Shown: positions 22,418 to 29,517 of the stretch, in pieces
How positions within the stretch are numbered: the stretch's first letter is position 1
Layout: every line of letters begins with the position of its first letter
Source: a virus
Length of the DNA: 35,818 nucleotides
Reading direction: 5' to 3' (one strand)
Virus record (IMG/VR): IMGVR_UViG_3300047489_000122
Location: 1 to 35,818 of that record
The notes under the pieces: generated by a model
The model's database searches: none
Seen by the model: only the letters and a program-made list of their open reading frames with translations
Told to the model about the DNA's origin: nothing
Made by a program: the position numbers and the translations under genes

Positions 22418-22665
22418 CAAAACTTCACCTCGTCCTTTTTTTCCTGTGCAGCGCGCTTGGCGGCATATTCAGCAACAATTCTGTCGGCTTGAAAGCTAAT
22501 AGCCTGTGTTTTGAGTGCGGTAACGATTTCAATGATTTCGTCAAATTCAGATTCCGGCGTTGCCGGACTGAGAACTTCCGCCATCATTTCAAGGCGTGTT
22601 GAAAGTTCAGAAAAAAACGCTTTGCGCGCATCGGGTGCAAATTTGCCAGAAATAGAGAAAAACAT
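22417..22665 (-). CDS. Small helical hypothetical protein, first gene of the recombination operon
   Basis: Not recognised. It has 82 residues, mostly helical (DARKAFFSELSTRLEMMAEV, ESEFDEIIEIVTALKTQAIS, and a basic-acidic tail with AEYAAKRAAQEKKDE). AGGAG lies 8 bases before the ATG. Being first in the operon and joined to the exonuclease gene, it could regulate or assist it, but no motif proves this. Confidence 0.6.
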   Translation of the reverse strand: MFFSISGKFAPDARKAFFSELSTRLEMMAEVLSPATPESEFDEIIEIVTALKTQAISFQADRIVAEYAAKRAAQEKKDEVKF

Positions 22666-22745
22666 AATGATACTCCTATGGGCTTAATTGCCGTCGGTGG
22701 TCTTACATTTCTGATATCAATAATGCAACAAAAAGGTTATCAAAC
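22666..22745. promoter_or_regulatory. Divergent intergenic region: likely promoters for recombination operon and endolysin gene
   Basis: Eighty bases separate the two divergent starts, so promoters in both directions are expected. An AT-rich core with TGATATCAATAAT lies near 22712-22724. Leftward, TTGCAT is followed 17 bases later by TAAGAC, and the ribosome site is AGGAG. Rightward, AAAGG precedes the endolysin ATG. No strong consensus promoter or clear palindromic operator is seen. Confidence 0.35.
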
Positions 22746-23423
22746 ATGGAAAACACAAAAACTCTTGTAGGTTATCGCGTCTGTCTTGAGGCTGGCCACG
22801 GATACCACGATGACGGCGTGTATGATTCTGGTGCCAATAACAAAGGCATCCACGAACACATACTTAACGTCGCGCAGGTTGAACACGTTGCAAAGATTCT
22901 TGAAGCCAAAGGCTGTCAGGTGACAAAGGTCATCTGCACCAAGGGCAACGGCCTGTCCCTTGGACAGCGAGGCTTGCAGGCTGCAGGGCACCATTTGTTT
23001 ATTTCTCACCACCACAACGCCTTTAACGGCAAGGCGCAAGGAACTGAAGTCCTGATGCACCTTCAGGGCACAATGACAGACAAGCACTTTGCCGAAGGGC
23101 TATCAAAAACAATAGCTAACGCCTTGGGCTATGCAGACCGTGGTGCAAAGAAGCAAAGCTTAGGAGTGCTGAGAACCGTGCCGGAAAGCGTAAAGGTAGG
23201 CGTCTTGGTTGAATCGTACTTTATGGACAACAGTAGCCTTGATCCAGATGATCTTGAGGCGTTGTCACTGAAGGCTGCAGACGCAGAGGCCGCCTACATT
23301 GAGGCGTACCTGCTGGCCAACTGCAAACCTAACAAGGTTGTGATGGTAGAACCGAGGAAAGTAGACCTGCCGCCAGCAGAACCAAAGAAAGTTGAACTGC
23401 CCAAGTCGCCTTGGAAGCGTTGA
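22746..23423 (+). CDS. N-acetylmuramoyl-L-alanine amidase (endolysin)
   Basis: A 225-residue zinc amidase of the amidase_3 type that cuts the bond between muramic acid and the stem peptide. Zinc ligands and the catalytic Glu are visible: H18 in LEAGHGY, E37 in HEHILN, His in FISHHHNAFNG (88-90) and E156 in VLVESYFMDN. There is no signal peptide or transmembrane segment, so it should need a holin or other membrane lesion. The C-terminal 30 residues form a Pro/Lys/Glu-rich tail with repeats (RKVDLPPAEPKKVELPK) in place of a folded wall-binding domain. It lies apart from the membrane-protein cluster at 24.2-25.6 kb. Confidence 0.93.
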   Translation: MENTKTLVGYRVCLEAGHGYHDDGVYDSGANNKGIHEHILNVAQVEHVAKILEAKGCQVTKVICTKGNGLSLGQRGLQAAGHHLFISHHHNAFNGKAQGTEVLMHLQGTMTDKHFAEGLSKTIANALGYADRGAKKQSLGVLRTVPESVKVGVLVESYFMDNSSLDPDDLEALSLKAADAEAAYIEAYLLANCKPNKVVMVEPRKVDLPPAEPKKVELPKSPWKR

Positions 23424-23510
23424 TCGTCTGCGCATTTGTTTGTAGGGAAAACAGATTGCCCGGCGAATGTGGTTTTCCCGGGCATGACACCTACAGCTAG
23501 GAGAATGCAA

Positions 23511-24188
23511 GTGCATAGCGATATAGTCACAGTACAGCGCGACAATCAAGTTTTTGTTTCATCCCGTGAAGTAGCGGCGAAATTCGGCAAACTACACAGC
23601 AACGTAGTTAGAGACATCAAAAACCTGATTCATCAAAACAAAGATAATGCAGACGCAACAAAATTCTTTTTCCTCAATTTTGAGGAACAGCGGATATCAT
23701 TGGATAATTCTCCAAGACGTGGCCGTCCTCCAGAACCACACTATTTGATGACACGCGATGGTTTTGCGTTTCTTGCGATGGGATTCACAGGCCGCAAAGC
23801 GATTGAATGGAAAGTGCGATTTCTAGAAGCTTTCAAGTTGATGGAAAAAACCATTGTAGAACAGCTTCCGGCTTTGAAAGCACGCATATTAGAACTTGAG
23901 GCCGAATCATCCCGCAAAGCACTTCCAGGGCCACGAAAGGATCATGTCGCTGTGCCTGTCATGCAGGAAAATCTGTTCGGTCAAGTTGAGGCGATTAGCT
24001 ATGTGTTGCGTCACAAAGAAACGCTTGACGAACTTCAAAAGTCGCAGGCCCGCGCCCGTCAAATGCGGAAGATCCTCAAGGGCATGCAAGACAAGTTTGA
24101 TGCTTTGGTAGATCGTATTGATTTGCTAGAAGGAAACAAAAAAGCAAAGTTGATTCGCATGATCAAAGATGAACCAGAAAAAACTTAA
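23511..24188 (+). CDS. Rha-family phage regulatory protein
   Basis: A 225-residue protein. The N-terminal DNA-binding region matches Rha: VSSREVAAKFGKLHSNVVRD (16-35) and HYLMTRDGFAFLAMGFTG (77-94), followed by KAIEWKVRFLEAFKLME. The C-terminal half is helical and charged (LQKSQARARQMRKILKGMQD...). Rha proteins are known from lambdoid and other temperate phages and affect infection of particular host strains. I choose GTG at 23511 because AGGAG lies 7 bases before it and the protein then begins like its family; upstream ATGs at 23484 and 23505 lack a properly spaced site. Its stop overlaps the convergent stop of the next gene by three bases. Confidence 0.85.
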   Translation: MHSDIVTVQRDNQVFVSSREVAAKFGKLHSNVVRDIKNLIHQNKDNADATKFFFLNFEEQRISLDNSPRRGRPPEPHYLMTRDGFAFLAMGFTGRKAIEWKVRFLEAFKLMEKTIVEQLPALKARILELEAESSRKALPGPRKDHVAVPVMQENLFGQVEAISYVLRHKETLDELQKSQARARQMRKILKGMQDKFDALVDRIDLLEGNKKAKLIRMIKDEPEKT

Positions 24189-24694
24189 TTTGATGATGCG
24201 CTAACTTCAACCCAATGTTCCGCCAGCACGTTGCCTGCGTCATTTCGTACTGTCAGACGACGCTTGCCTGGCGTATTAAGCACCACAGCATATAGCACAT
24301 GGCCGCCGTCCACATCCTTTCCCATGTAGCCTAGCCGCCATTTGTCTGCCCACAGGTGCGTGTTGTAGGCAAACGGTGCAGTGTACCGCACTGTGAACGG
24401 ATGGCCTGCAGCAATCGCACGGTCTATAAGAATGCGAGGCGGTCGAGGCGTTGGCTTCGGTGTGGGTGTAGGAGTGGGTGTTGCTGTGGGGATAGGTAAA
24501 GGCGTGGCTGTTGGAACGGTAGGCTGTTTAGGCGTGTCCTCGTTCTCGCATCGGGACAGCATACCTAACACGACGCCAATAATTGTCGATAGTGTCACGG
24601 CGATTTGACGCCACTGGCCCACTGGCAACCATTTTACGATCGCCAGCAAGCCTGAAATAAACTCAAGTGCTTTTTTAAGCTTTGAGTGCTTCAT
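24185..24694 (-). CDS. Membrane-anchored protein with Pro/Thr linker and C-terminal domain
   Basis: A 169-residue protein. A short basic N-terminus leads to a transmembrane helix (about 31-47, IAVTLSTIIGVVLGMLS), then a TP-repeat linker (about 54-86, TPTPTPTPKPTPRPP), then a beta-rich domain (RILIDRAIAAGHPFTVRYTA ... NDAGNVLAEHWVEVS). The Cys at 49 is preceded by Arg, so this is not a lipobox. A periplasmic domain on a stiff stalk is predicted. It lies last in a cluster of small membrane genes, suggesting a lysis or envelope role (spanin-like or holin-linked). The ATG at 24694 is the first ATG of the frame. Confidence 0.6.
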   Translation of the reverse strand: MKHSKLKKALEFISGLLAIVKWLPVGQWRQIAVTLSTIIGVVLGMLSRCENEDTPKQPTVPTATPLPIPTATPTPTPTPKPTPRPPRILIDRAIAAGHPFTVRYTAPFAYNTHLWADKWRLGYMGKDVDGGHVLYAVVLNTPGKRRLTVRNDAGNVLAEHWVEVSASSN

Positions 24695-24935
24695 AGACTG
24701 CGCCAAGCAGTTCGAGTGCTTCAGAAGCTGCGATGTCTTTGAGTTCTGGCCCAACCTTGTCCAGACCTTTCACACCTTCAACCAACGCATTACGAAACTT
24801 TTCATCAGCAACCAGCTTGCTTCCGAGTGATACCGCGTCGCCAAGGTCAAGACCGTCTTTCGCAAGTTCTGCAATAGCCTTGCCAAGTACAACCAATGCC
24901 ACCAATGCCTCTTTGCTTTCTTTTACGTCTGTCAT
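24675..24935 (-). CDS. Small helical hypothetical protein of the lysis-like cluster
   Basis: It has 86 residues, helical and amphipathic (ESKEALVALVVLGKAIAELA, KDGLDLGDAVSLGSKLVADE, ASEALELLGAVYEALKA). Small proteins of this look are common in tailed phages but have no assigned function that I know. It is joined to the gene before by an ATGA overlap and overlaps the next start by 20 bases. Confidence 0.65.
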   Translation of the reverse strand: MTDVKESKEALVALVVLGKAIAELAKDGLDLGDAVSLGSKLVADEKFRNALVEGVKGLDKVGPELKDIAASEALELLGAVYEALKA

Positions 24936-25141
24936 TTCGATTCCCTTTCCAGTTGTTGGATACGTTTCTCATGCAAATCGATCAGTCTGTCTTGGTTCGT
25001 GACTTTTTCTACGATTACCGCCAGCTTTACAGACAAGTCTTGCAAGCCGACTTTTGTCTCTTTCATAAACTCAATGGCTTGTAAGAGGAAAAACGCGATA
25101 ATGCCGCGTATAACCCAATCTGTTATGCCTTTAAGATCCAT
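24932..25141 (-). CDS. Small membrane protein with coiled coil (holin- or spanin-like)
   Basis: A 69-residue protein with one transmembrane helix (about 9-26, WVIRGIIAFFLLQAIEF) followed by a charged coiled coil (VGLQDLSVKLAVIVEKVTNQ, DRLIDLHEKRIQQLERESK). This layout occurs in i-spanins and in some phage membrane proteins near holins. No second spanin lipoprotein is adjacent. It overlaps both neighbours, by 19 and 4 bases. Confidence 0.65.
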   Translation of the reverse strand: MDLKGITDWVIRGIIAFFLLQAIEFMKETKVGLQDLSVKLAVIVEKVTNQDRLIDLHEKRIQQLERESK

Positions 25142-25590
25142 AGTGCGATCCCCATTGCGACGCTAAGAGTTACTGAAAAAGTCACACCGTAAAGTGCGAA
25201 TCTTGCATATTCCCGCGCCGCTGCGAGGTTAGCGGTTTCAATGTTCTGTTTTGCTTCAAGACTGCTGAGTGCGCTTGCCAGACGTTCGATCTGGTTTGTG
25301 TTTAACTTACCACGGCTGAGAGAATCTTGAACATTGAAGTCATTGTGTTCTGTTGCCCATTTGACGTGCTTCTCTAGTTCATGGATTGCATCCCAAAGAG
25401 GCGAAAGGTCTGTCATGTTCTGGAAGGCGTCAAACGAGGCCGTAGGCACACGGATGACGAATTGATTAGTGTTTACCTTCTCCACCTCGCAACCTTCGCC
25501 TGTAAGGTCTATTTGAGGGTCACTTATTCCGGCGTGGTGATACGGAAACTGTTGGACGTCTTCTTTTGCGGGAATTTGGACGTGGGCCAT
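25123..25590 (-). CDS. Tail-anchored membrane protein of the lysis-like cluster
   Basis: Not recognised. It has 155 residues with no N-terminal signal, a beta-rich first part (EKVNTNQFVIRVPTASFDAF), a coiled region (residues 70-125, RLASALSSLEAKQNIETANL) and a C-terminal transmembrane helix (about 132-153, GVTFSVTLSVAMGIALWIL). A cytoplasmic domain held to the membrane by its C-terminus is predicted. AAAGGA lies 10 bases before the ATG. As the first gene of the leftward cluster after the divergent region at 25.6 kb, it may have its own promoter. Confidence 0.6.
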   Translation of the reverse strand: MAHVQIPAKEDVQQFPYHHAGISDPQIDLTGEGCEVEKVNTNQFVIRVPTASFDAFQNMTDLSPLWDAIHELEKHVKWATEHNDFNVQDSLSRGKLNTNQIERLASALSSLEAKQNIETANLAAAREYARFALYGVTFSVTLSVAMGIALWILKA

Positions 25591-25674
25591 GTTGTGTGAT
25601 CCTTTCGCTTTAGTTTGAGGCTATGTTATATTGGAAAAGGGCACTTCTCTCCACCATACCACCTCGGAGGGATC
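25591..25674. promoter_or_regulatory. Short divergent intergenic region, possible promoters
   Basis: It lies between a leftward and a rightward start. The core TTATATTGG contains a 5/6 -10 match in each direction (TATATT rightward, TATAAC leftward). No convincing -35 accompanies either. GGAGGG directly precedes the rightward ATG at 25675 and AAAGGA precedes the leftward ATG at 25590. Confidence 0.3.
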
Positions 25675-25872
25675 ATGTGGCTAGACGAACTGAACGAAAA
25701 CGAAATTGCCGTCATGGAAACTAGCATCCGCGCAGCACTGGCAAACGACGAACTTACCGGTCAGACCAAGATCAATGCGCAACAGGTTCTCGGACAGATC
25801 GAAGATTACCTTTGGAGTAGCGTTTGCCGTGGTAGTCCAATTGATTCAGATCAACTCCAAACAAGCCGCTGA
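25675..25872 (+). CDS. Small hypothetical protein, antisense at its end to the lipoprotein gene
   Basis: Not recognised. It has 65 residues: MWLDELNENEIAVMETSIRA, then ALANDELTGQTKINAQQVLG, helical and acidic. A strong ribosome site (GGAGGG) lies before the ATG. Its last 101 bases lie antisense over the 3' end of the lipoprotein gene. It is the only plus-strand gene in the late region between the Rha gene and the circle seam. The start signal makes it likely real; the C-terminal residues (SPIDSDQLQTSR) may be unconstrained. Confidence 0.5.
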   Translation: MWLDELNENEIAVMETSIRAALANDELTGQTKINAQQVLGQIEDYLWSSVCRGSPIDSDQLQTSR

Positions 25873-26707
25873 GAAACAACCATTCCCAGCCTTGTGACCT
25901 TTGCCAATCATCGTCGGTAGTATCTCTCGCAATAGACCACTGTTCCTTGTGTTCAGGTTCATCTGGCCACAAAGCAAGTGCAAGCTGTGCGCAGGACTCG
26001 TCAGCACCTTCTACCACAAAGCAGAACCACGGATTGCCTGCCTGTCTCAAATAGGCGTTTCTTGCAGCTTCATAGGACACTCTGTCCTCAAAACCAGTCT
26101 TCCAGGCTATGTAAGCTGCCTCTGCGACCAAGTTTAGCTGATAGCCTGTTGGTACCGCGATTGATTGCATAAGTAACGTCTTGCCGAAGATCTGTCCGTT
26201 AAACCACATCGTAGGATCTCTTACAAAGCCAAGGTGCGCGTGTGTGAATCCCATGAGTGCATGTGTGACCGGCGTAAGGTTACAGCGTCCGTCTGTATCG
26301 TCCTGACAGATACGGCCTGTGTCTTTGATGTGGTTCTTGACCTCAAGCCATCCAAGATTTTTGGATAACTGCGCTGCCATGAAACCGAATAGCTGATCTC
26401 TTGAAGCGGTGTTGGATGTGTCACTGCGATTTGGTGCGCGGTAAAGCTGTCCGTTTTTGACTGAGGCTGACACACCTTCGCAGGCAGACTGAAAGTTTAT
26501 GCTGCAAAGCATGCCGAGTGTTGTAGCCATGCCGTCGCCGTCTTTGCAATTTTCTGCGGAAGGATGACCGTCACACCACGGAGTCCACAAGGCTGTTTCT
26601 GATGCTTTAAGTTTGATTGCTTTGAGTGTGTCTGGAGAGAGAGAAGGATCTCGCGGGTCAGAGAACCCGCAAGAGGAAAGAAAGAGGCAAACAGGCAATA
26701 GTCGCAT
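25772..26707 (-). CDS. Predicted outer-membrane lipoprotein of unknown function
   Basis: A 311-residue exported lipoprotein. The very short signal MRLLPVCLFLSSC has a lipobox LSSC with Cys13. The residue after the Cys is Gly, not Asp, which favours outer-membrane sorting in Gram-negative cells. The mature part has several Cys pairs and conserved-looking patches (ASRDQLFGFMAAQLSKNLGW, HALMGFTHAHLGFVRDPTMW, YIAWKTGFEDRVSYEAARNA). No family is recognised with certainty. GGAGG lies 5 bases before the ATG. It follows the exported fibre-like gene by 17 bases on the same strand, so the two are probably co-expressed late. Confidence 0.7.
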   Translation of the reverse strand: MRLLPVCLFLSSCGFSDPRDPSLSPDTLKAIKLKASETALWTPWCDGHPSAENCKDGDGMATTLGMLCSINFQSACEGVSASVKNGQLYRAPNRSDTSNTASRDQLFGFMAAQLSKNLGWLEVKNHIKDTGRICQDDTDGRCNLTPVTHALMGFTHAHLGFVRDPTMWFNGQIFGKTLLMQSIAVPTGYQLNLVAEAAYIAWKTGFEDRVSYEAARNAYLRQAGNPWFCFVVEGADESCAQLALALWPDEPEHKEQWSIARDTTDDDWQRSQGWEWLFLSGLFGVDLNQLDYHGKRYSKGNLRSVREPVAH

Positions 26708-26724
26708 GGTTGCCTCCTGTGAGG

Positions 26725-28809
26725 TTAGTTGATCATAAATCCAGATATTTCATAACTAAATGAATAACTGGATGATGTCGGTGCAAATGTTTTACCTGTC
26801 GGATATAACGTCGTGGCTGTCGTTATTTTGAAATAACCGCTTGATTTGCATTGAACGGCTTCAGAGGTATTTCCTGCTGCAATTATTTGTGTAACAGACG
26901 GCTGTCCGGTTGCATCGTTTATCGGTGAACCATTTACTGAAGTCGTAAAGCCACATGCAATTTTTGTTGGTGCAACGGCTCCGACATTGTAGGTCATCAT
27001 CATAAAATAATATCCAGGTTGCAACGTAATGCCTGTTCCTGTTTTATCGACGCCTTGAGATTGTCCCGTATAGGCTGTTCCAATATTGGAAATTATCGAT
27101 CCTTGGTACCCAGTCGCAATAGCATCACCCGTTGCTGCCGCCTTCACCGGGCCTTGAACGTACAGCGCGGAGTTTGAAGGTTGGTCAAGTGGAGTTATTG
27201 TGAATGAAATGATGTTTGCATCGGTATTTCCAGCTGCTGATGATTGTGCGCGACACGATCCGTTGTTACTCGCGTTTGTGTCAACTGTTTTACTGGCTTC
27301 TAATCTAAAATTGCGTGTTGCAACAGAAGTGTTTGTGTAAATACCTTGGAAACTCAAAAACGCATTAGTTGTATTTGTACTTGCCGTTGGTCTTGCAGCT
27401 TGGTTTACTTGTTCTGCAACTGTTGTCCTTAATGTTCCAGATGAATCTGTTTCAGCAATTCTGAATGTGCAAACGGTTACGTCGTCTACCGTTGTACCTG
27501 GTTGGGCAAGCATGTAACCGCTAATTTCTAGTTTATAGGAACCAACTGGCAGATTTGGAATACTAAACCCAAGATCGTTGCCGCTGTTTGTAGTTGTGAC
27601 CGCCGCCTTGCCTTTTAACAATGTTGGCTGATTCCATGTTGCGTTATTAAAGCTTGAATAGCCGGTTACTTCTGCTGTTCCGGCAAACAAACCTTGTTGA
27701 GAATTGCGATACTCAACCGCACCCCAAGTATTCTGCCGTTCAGGAGTCACGACAAGTTCTGAGGATGTTGGAAAGCGGTAGGCGATTAATTGAAATTGAT
27801 TGCCGACAGTAGTACTAGCGTTGTAAATATCGGCAGAGTTTGAAGGGGACGAGGAAAATCCTTGAACTTGAATAGTTGGCGAAGAAACCGTTGTATATTC
27901 TTTGGTAAAGACCAAAGTAAGTCCGTTATAATAAGTACCAGCTAAGTTAGTATATTGAAATACTAATCCTGAAAAATTAGAACCATCTCCTAATCGATAA
28001 CCAACCGAGTCATTAACGGTACCAGCTTTGATCGCAGTAAAATGCGCTATAAACATATACTTTCCGGGTTTTAAATTATTAAAAGTAGCGCCCGGAATTT
28101 TACCCGCGGTAGTCGTAGCTGATCCCGTTACTGTTCCAGTGTTGCAATCCGCATCAGCGGAAAAGTTGGTTACCGTACTTGAATTAGTTGACCAATTACA
28201 ATTTGAAGCCGCAGACACAATATAACTTCCAGCCTCTTCCGCCTGACTTACGTTCGCCATGTTAGTCGCAAGTCCGACGTAGATGCCGCCGATTTCGTTC
28301 GTGCCTGTCAGTGATGCCGTAGCCTGCTGTACTCGCAAAGTCGTAGCCGCTGAAAGGTCGCCACATGGAAAGTTTATCGACGCAATGCGCGGATCTGTCG
28401 ATGCCGTAAGCGTAAGCTGTGCGACTGTGTTTGAACCTTGCCGGATTTGCACCGATGTACTGCCGACAGAAAAGCCACGGTAGCTAAACCTTGCTTCGCA
28501 GTTTTGATTCTTCATTCCCGCGTCAAATGTGCGTGTTGCCCAATCTGCATAGCCTGTTGACGTGCTTGTCGTGATATTAAACTCGGATGTTGCTACCAAT
28601 GGTGTTGTGGTGGAACGTGTGACTGTGGCAGAGGATGCGGTTACGTTTGCCACGTTCGTCTGCGCGTTGGGGTTCAGAACAAAGTTAGATTGTCCAAAGA
28701 CGTTGGAAACGTAGTTTCCTTGAAGAATGACTGGGTTTTGTGCGGTAGCCAATGGCACCGCCGCTGTTGTCAACAATGTTGTCCAAAAGGCTAGTTTCTT
28801 AAAATTCAT
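26725..28809 (-). CDS. Exported fibre/receptor-binding-like protein with Sec signal peptide
   Basis: A 694-residue protein. The N-terminus MNFKKLAFWTTLLTTAAVPL followed by ATAQ is a clear Sec signal with an A-T-A cleavage site after residue 23. The rest is Ser/Thr/Asn-rich beta structure of the kind found in phage fibre proteins: a first lectin-like domain (FGQSNFVLNPNAQTNV, SINFPCGDLSAATTLRV), later repeats (GSYIVSAASNCNW; NLPVGSYKLEISGYML; LQPGYYFMMMTY; SFSYEISGFMIN). Fibre proteins normally have no signal peptide, so export to the periplasm or surface is unexpected. GGAGG lies before the ATG at 28809; an earlier in-frame start would hide the signal. It sits between fibre genes and a lipoprotein gene. 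Confidence 0.7.
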   Translation of the reverse strand: MNFKKLAFWTTLLTTAAVPLATAQNPVILQGNYVSNVFGQSNFVLNPNAQTNVANVTASSATVTRSTTTPLVATSEFNITTSTSTGYADWATRTFDAGMKNQNCEARFSYRGFSVGSTSVQIRQGSNTVAQLTLTASTDPRIASINFPCGDLSAATTLRVQQATASLTGTNEIGGIYVGLATNMANVSQAEEAGSYIVSAASNCNWSTNSSTVTNFSADADCNTGTVTGSATTTAGKIPGATFNNLKPGKYMFIAHFTAIKAGTVNDSVGYRLGDGSNFSGLVFQYTNLAGTYYNGLTLVFTKEYTTVSSPTIQVQGFSSSPSNSADIYNASTTVGNQFQLIAYRFPTSSELVVTPERQNTWGAVEYRNSQQGLFAGTAEVTGYSSFNNATWNQPTLLKGKAAVTTTNSGNDLGFSIPNLPVGSYKLEISGYMLAQPGTTVDDVTVCTFRIAETDSSGTLRTTVAEQVNQAARPTASTNTTNAFLSFQGIYTNTSVATRNFRLEASKTVDTNASNNGSCRAQSSAAGNTDANIISFTITPLDQPSNSALYVQGPVKAAATGDAIATGYQGSIISNIGTAYTGQSQGVDKTGTGITLQPGYYFMMMTYNVGAVAPTKIACGFTTSVNGSPINDATGQPSVTQIIAAGNTSEAVQCKSSGYFKITTATTLYPTGKTFAPTSSSYSFSYEISGFMIN

Positions 28810-28820
28810 ATAACCTCCGA

Positions 28821-29507
28821 TTAAACGTAGCTTGCGATCATATTGCGAGAGATTTCTACCCAACGAGAAGTTGTGCTGTCATATTGTACCAAAAGCGTTG
28901 AATACTTCGATAAAACAACATCGCCGTTCAGAATCCAACCGTTTGCAGCATCGTTCTGTGCAATTGTCACGGTGTTAGTGCTGTCGTTTCCAATGAACAG
29001 CAAGGTCATGCCGTCCGTGCCGCCTGTGAGGGTTGTGGCCATGCTAACAGCCGCTGCGTTGCCTTGTACTTTGATGCGCTGGAATGGCTGTGTGCCGATG
29101 GTTGGAGTTCCGCCTGCCGACAAGCTTTGAACCAACGATGTTTTGAATCCGCCTGCAACACCACCGACAACCTGCCAAGCACCGCCTGTGAGAAGGTTTG
29201 CAGACCATTTGAGGTAAAGTGCCGCGCCATTCGGCAGGGCAATATCACCGCCTGTGCCTGTCACTATCTTGTTTCCATTAGAGGATGACGCAGAGTCGTT
29301 TGCGATTGTCAGGTCTGCGCCTGTGCTGTTGATTAAGGTAAGTTCATACCCTGAAATACCGTCTGCGAGGCCCGTCAGTGACGTTCCTGACGTTGCCCTT
29401 ACAAACGATACACCGCCAAGTGCCACGTTGTTACCTGCAGCAATTGCAGTACCTTCCCGTGTTACAAGTTCTTTGGTTGTCTGCAGACGTTCTGGAAAAA
29501 AAGCCAT
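28821..29507 (-). CDS. Fibre-type structural protein with internal duplication
   Basis: A 228-residue beta-rich protein with two similar halves: about 50-115 (GYELTLINSTGADLTIANDS ... GAWQVVGG) and about 163-225 (GMTLLFIGNDSTNTVTIAQN ... RWVEISR). Both end in a W-x-(V/I) strand. The same module appears once in the protein at 8681-9487, so these genes share a building block. GGAGG precedes the ATG. It lies between a repeat-rich fibre and the exported fibre-like gene, suggesting a fibre or adhesin-linked virion protein. Confidence 0.65.
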   Translation of the reverse strand: MAFFPERLQTTKELVTREGTAIAAGNNVALGGVSFVRATSGTSLTGLADGISGYELTLINSTGADLTIANDSASSSNGNKIVTGTGGDIALPNGAALYLKWSANLLTGGAWQVVGGVAGGFKTSLVQSLSAGGTPTIGTQPFQRIKVQGNAAAVSMATTLTGGTDGMTLLFIGNDSTNTVTIAQNDAANGWILNGDVVLSKYSTLLVQYDSTTSRWVEISRNMIASYV

Positions 29508-29517
29508 GTTTACCTCC

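Noticed and set aside
23436-23510. N-terminal extension of the Rha-type protein from 23436
   Set aside because: The first codon would be TTG without a ribosome site and the added residues do not resemble the family; GTG at 23511 has AGGAG 7 bases upstream.
24185-24694. Outer-membrane spanin lipoprotein
   Set aside because: The Cys near residue 49 is preceded by Arg and lies after a full transmembrane helix, so it is not a lipobox.
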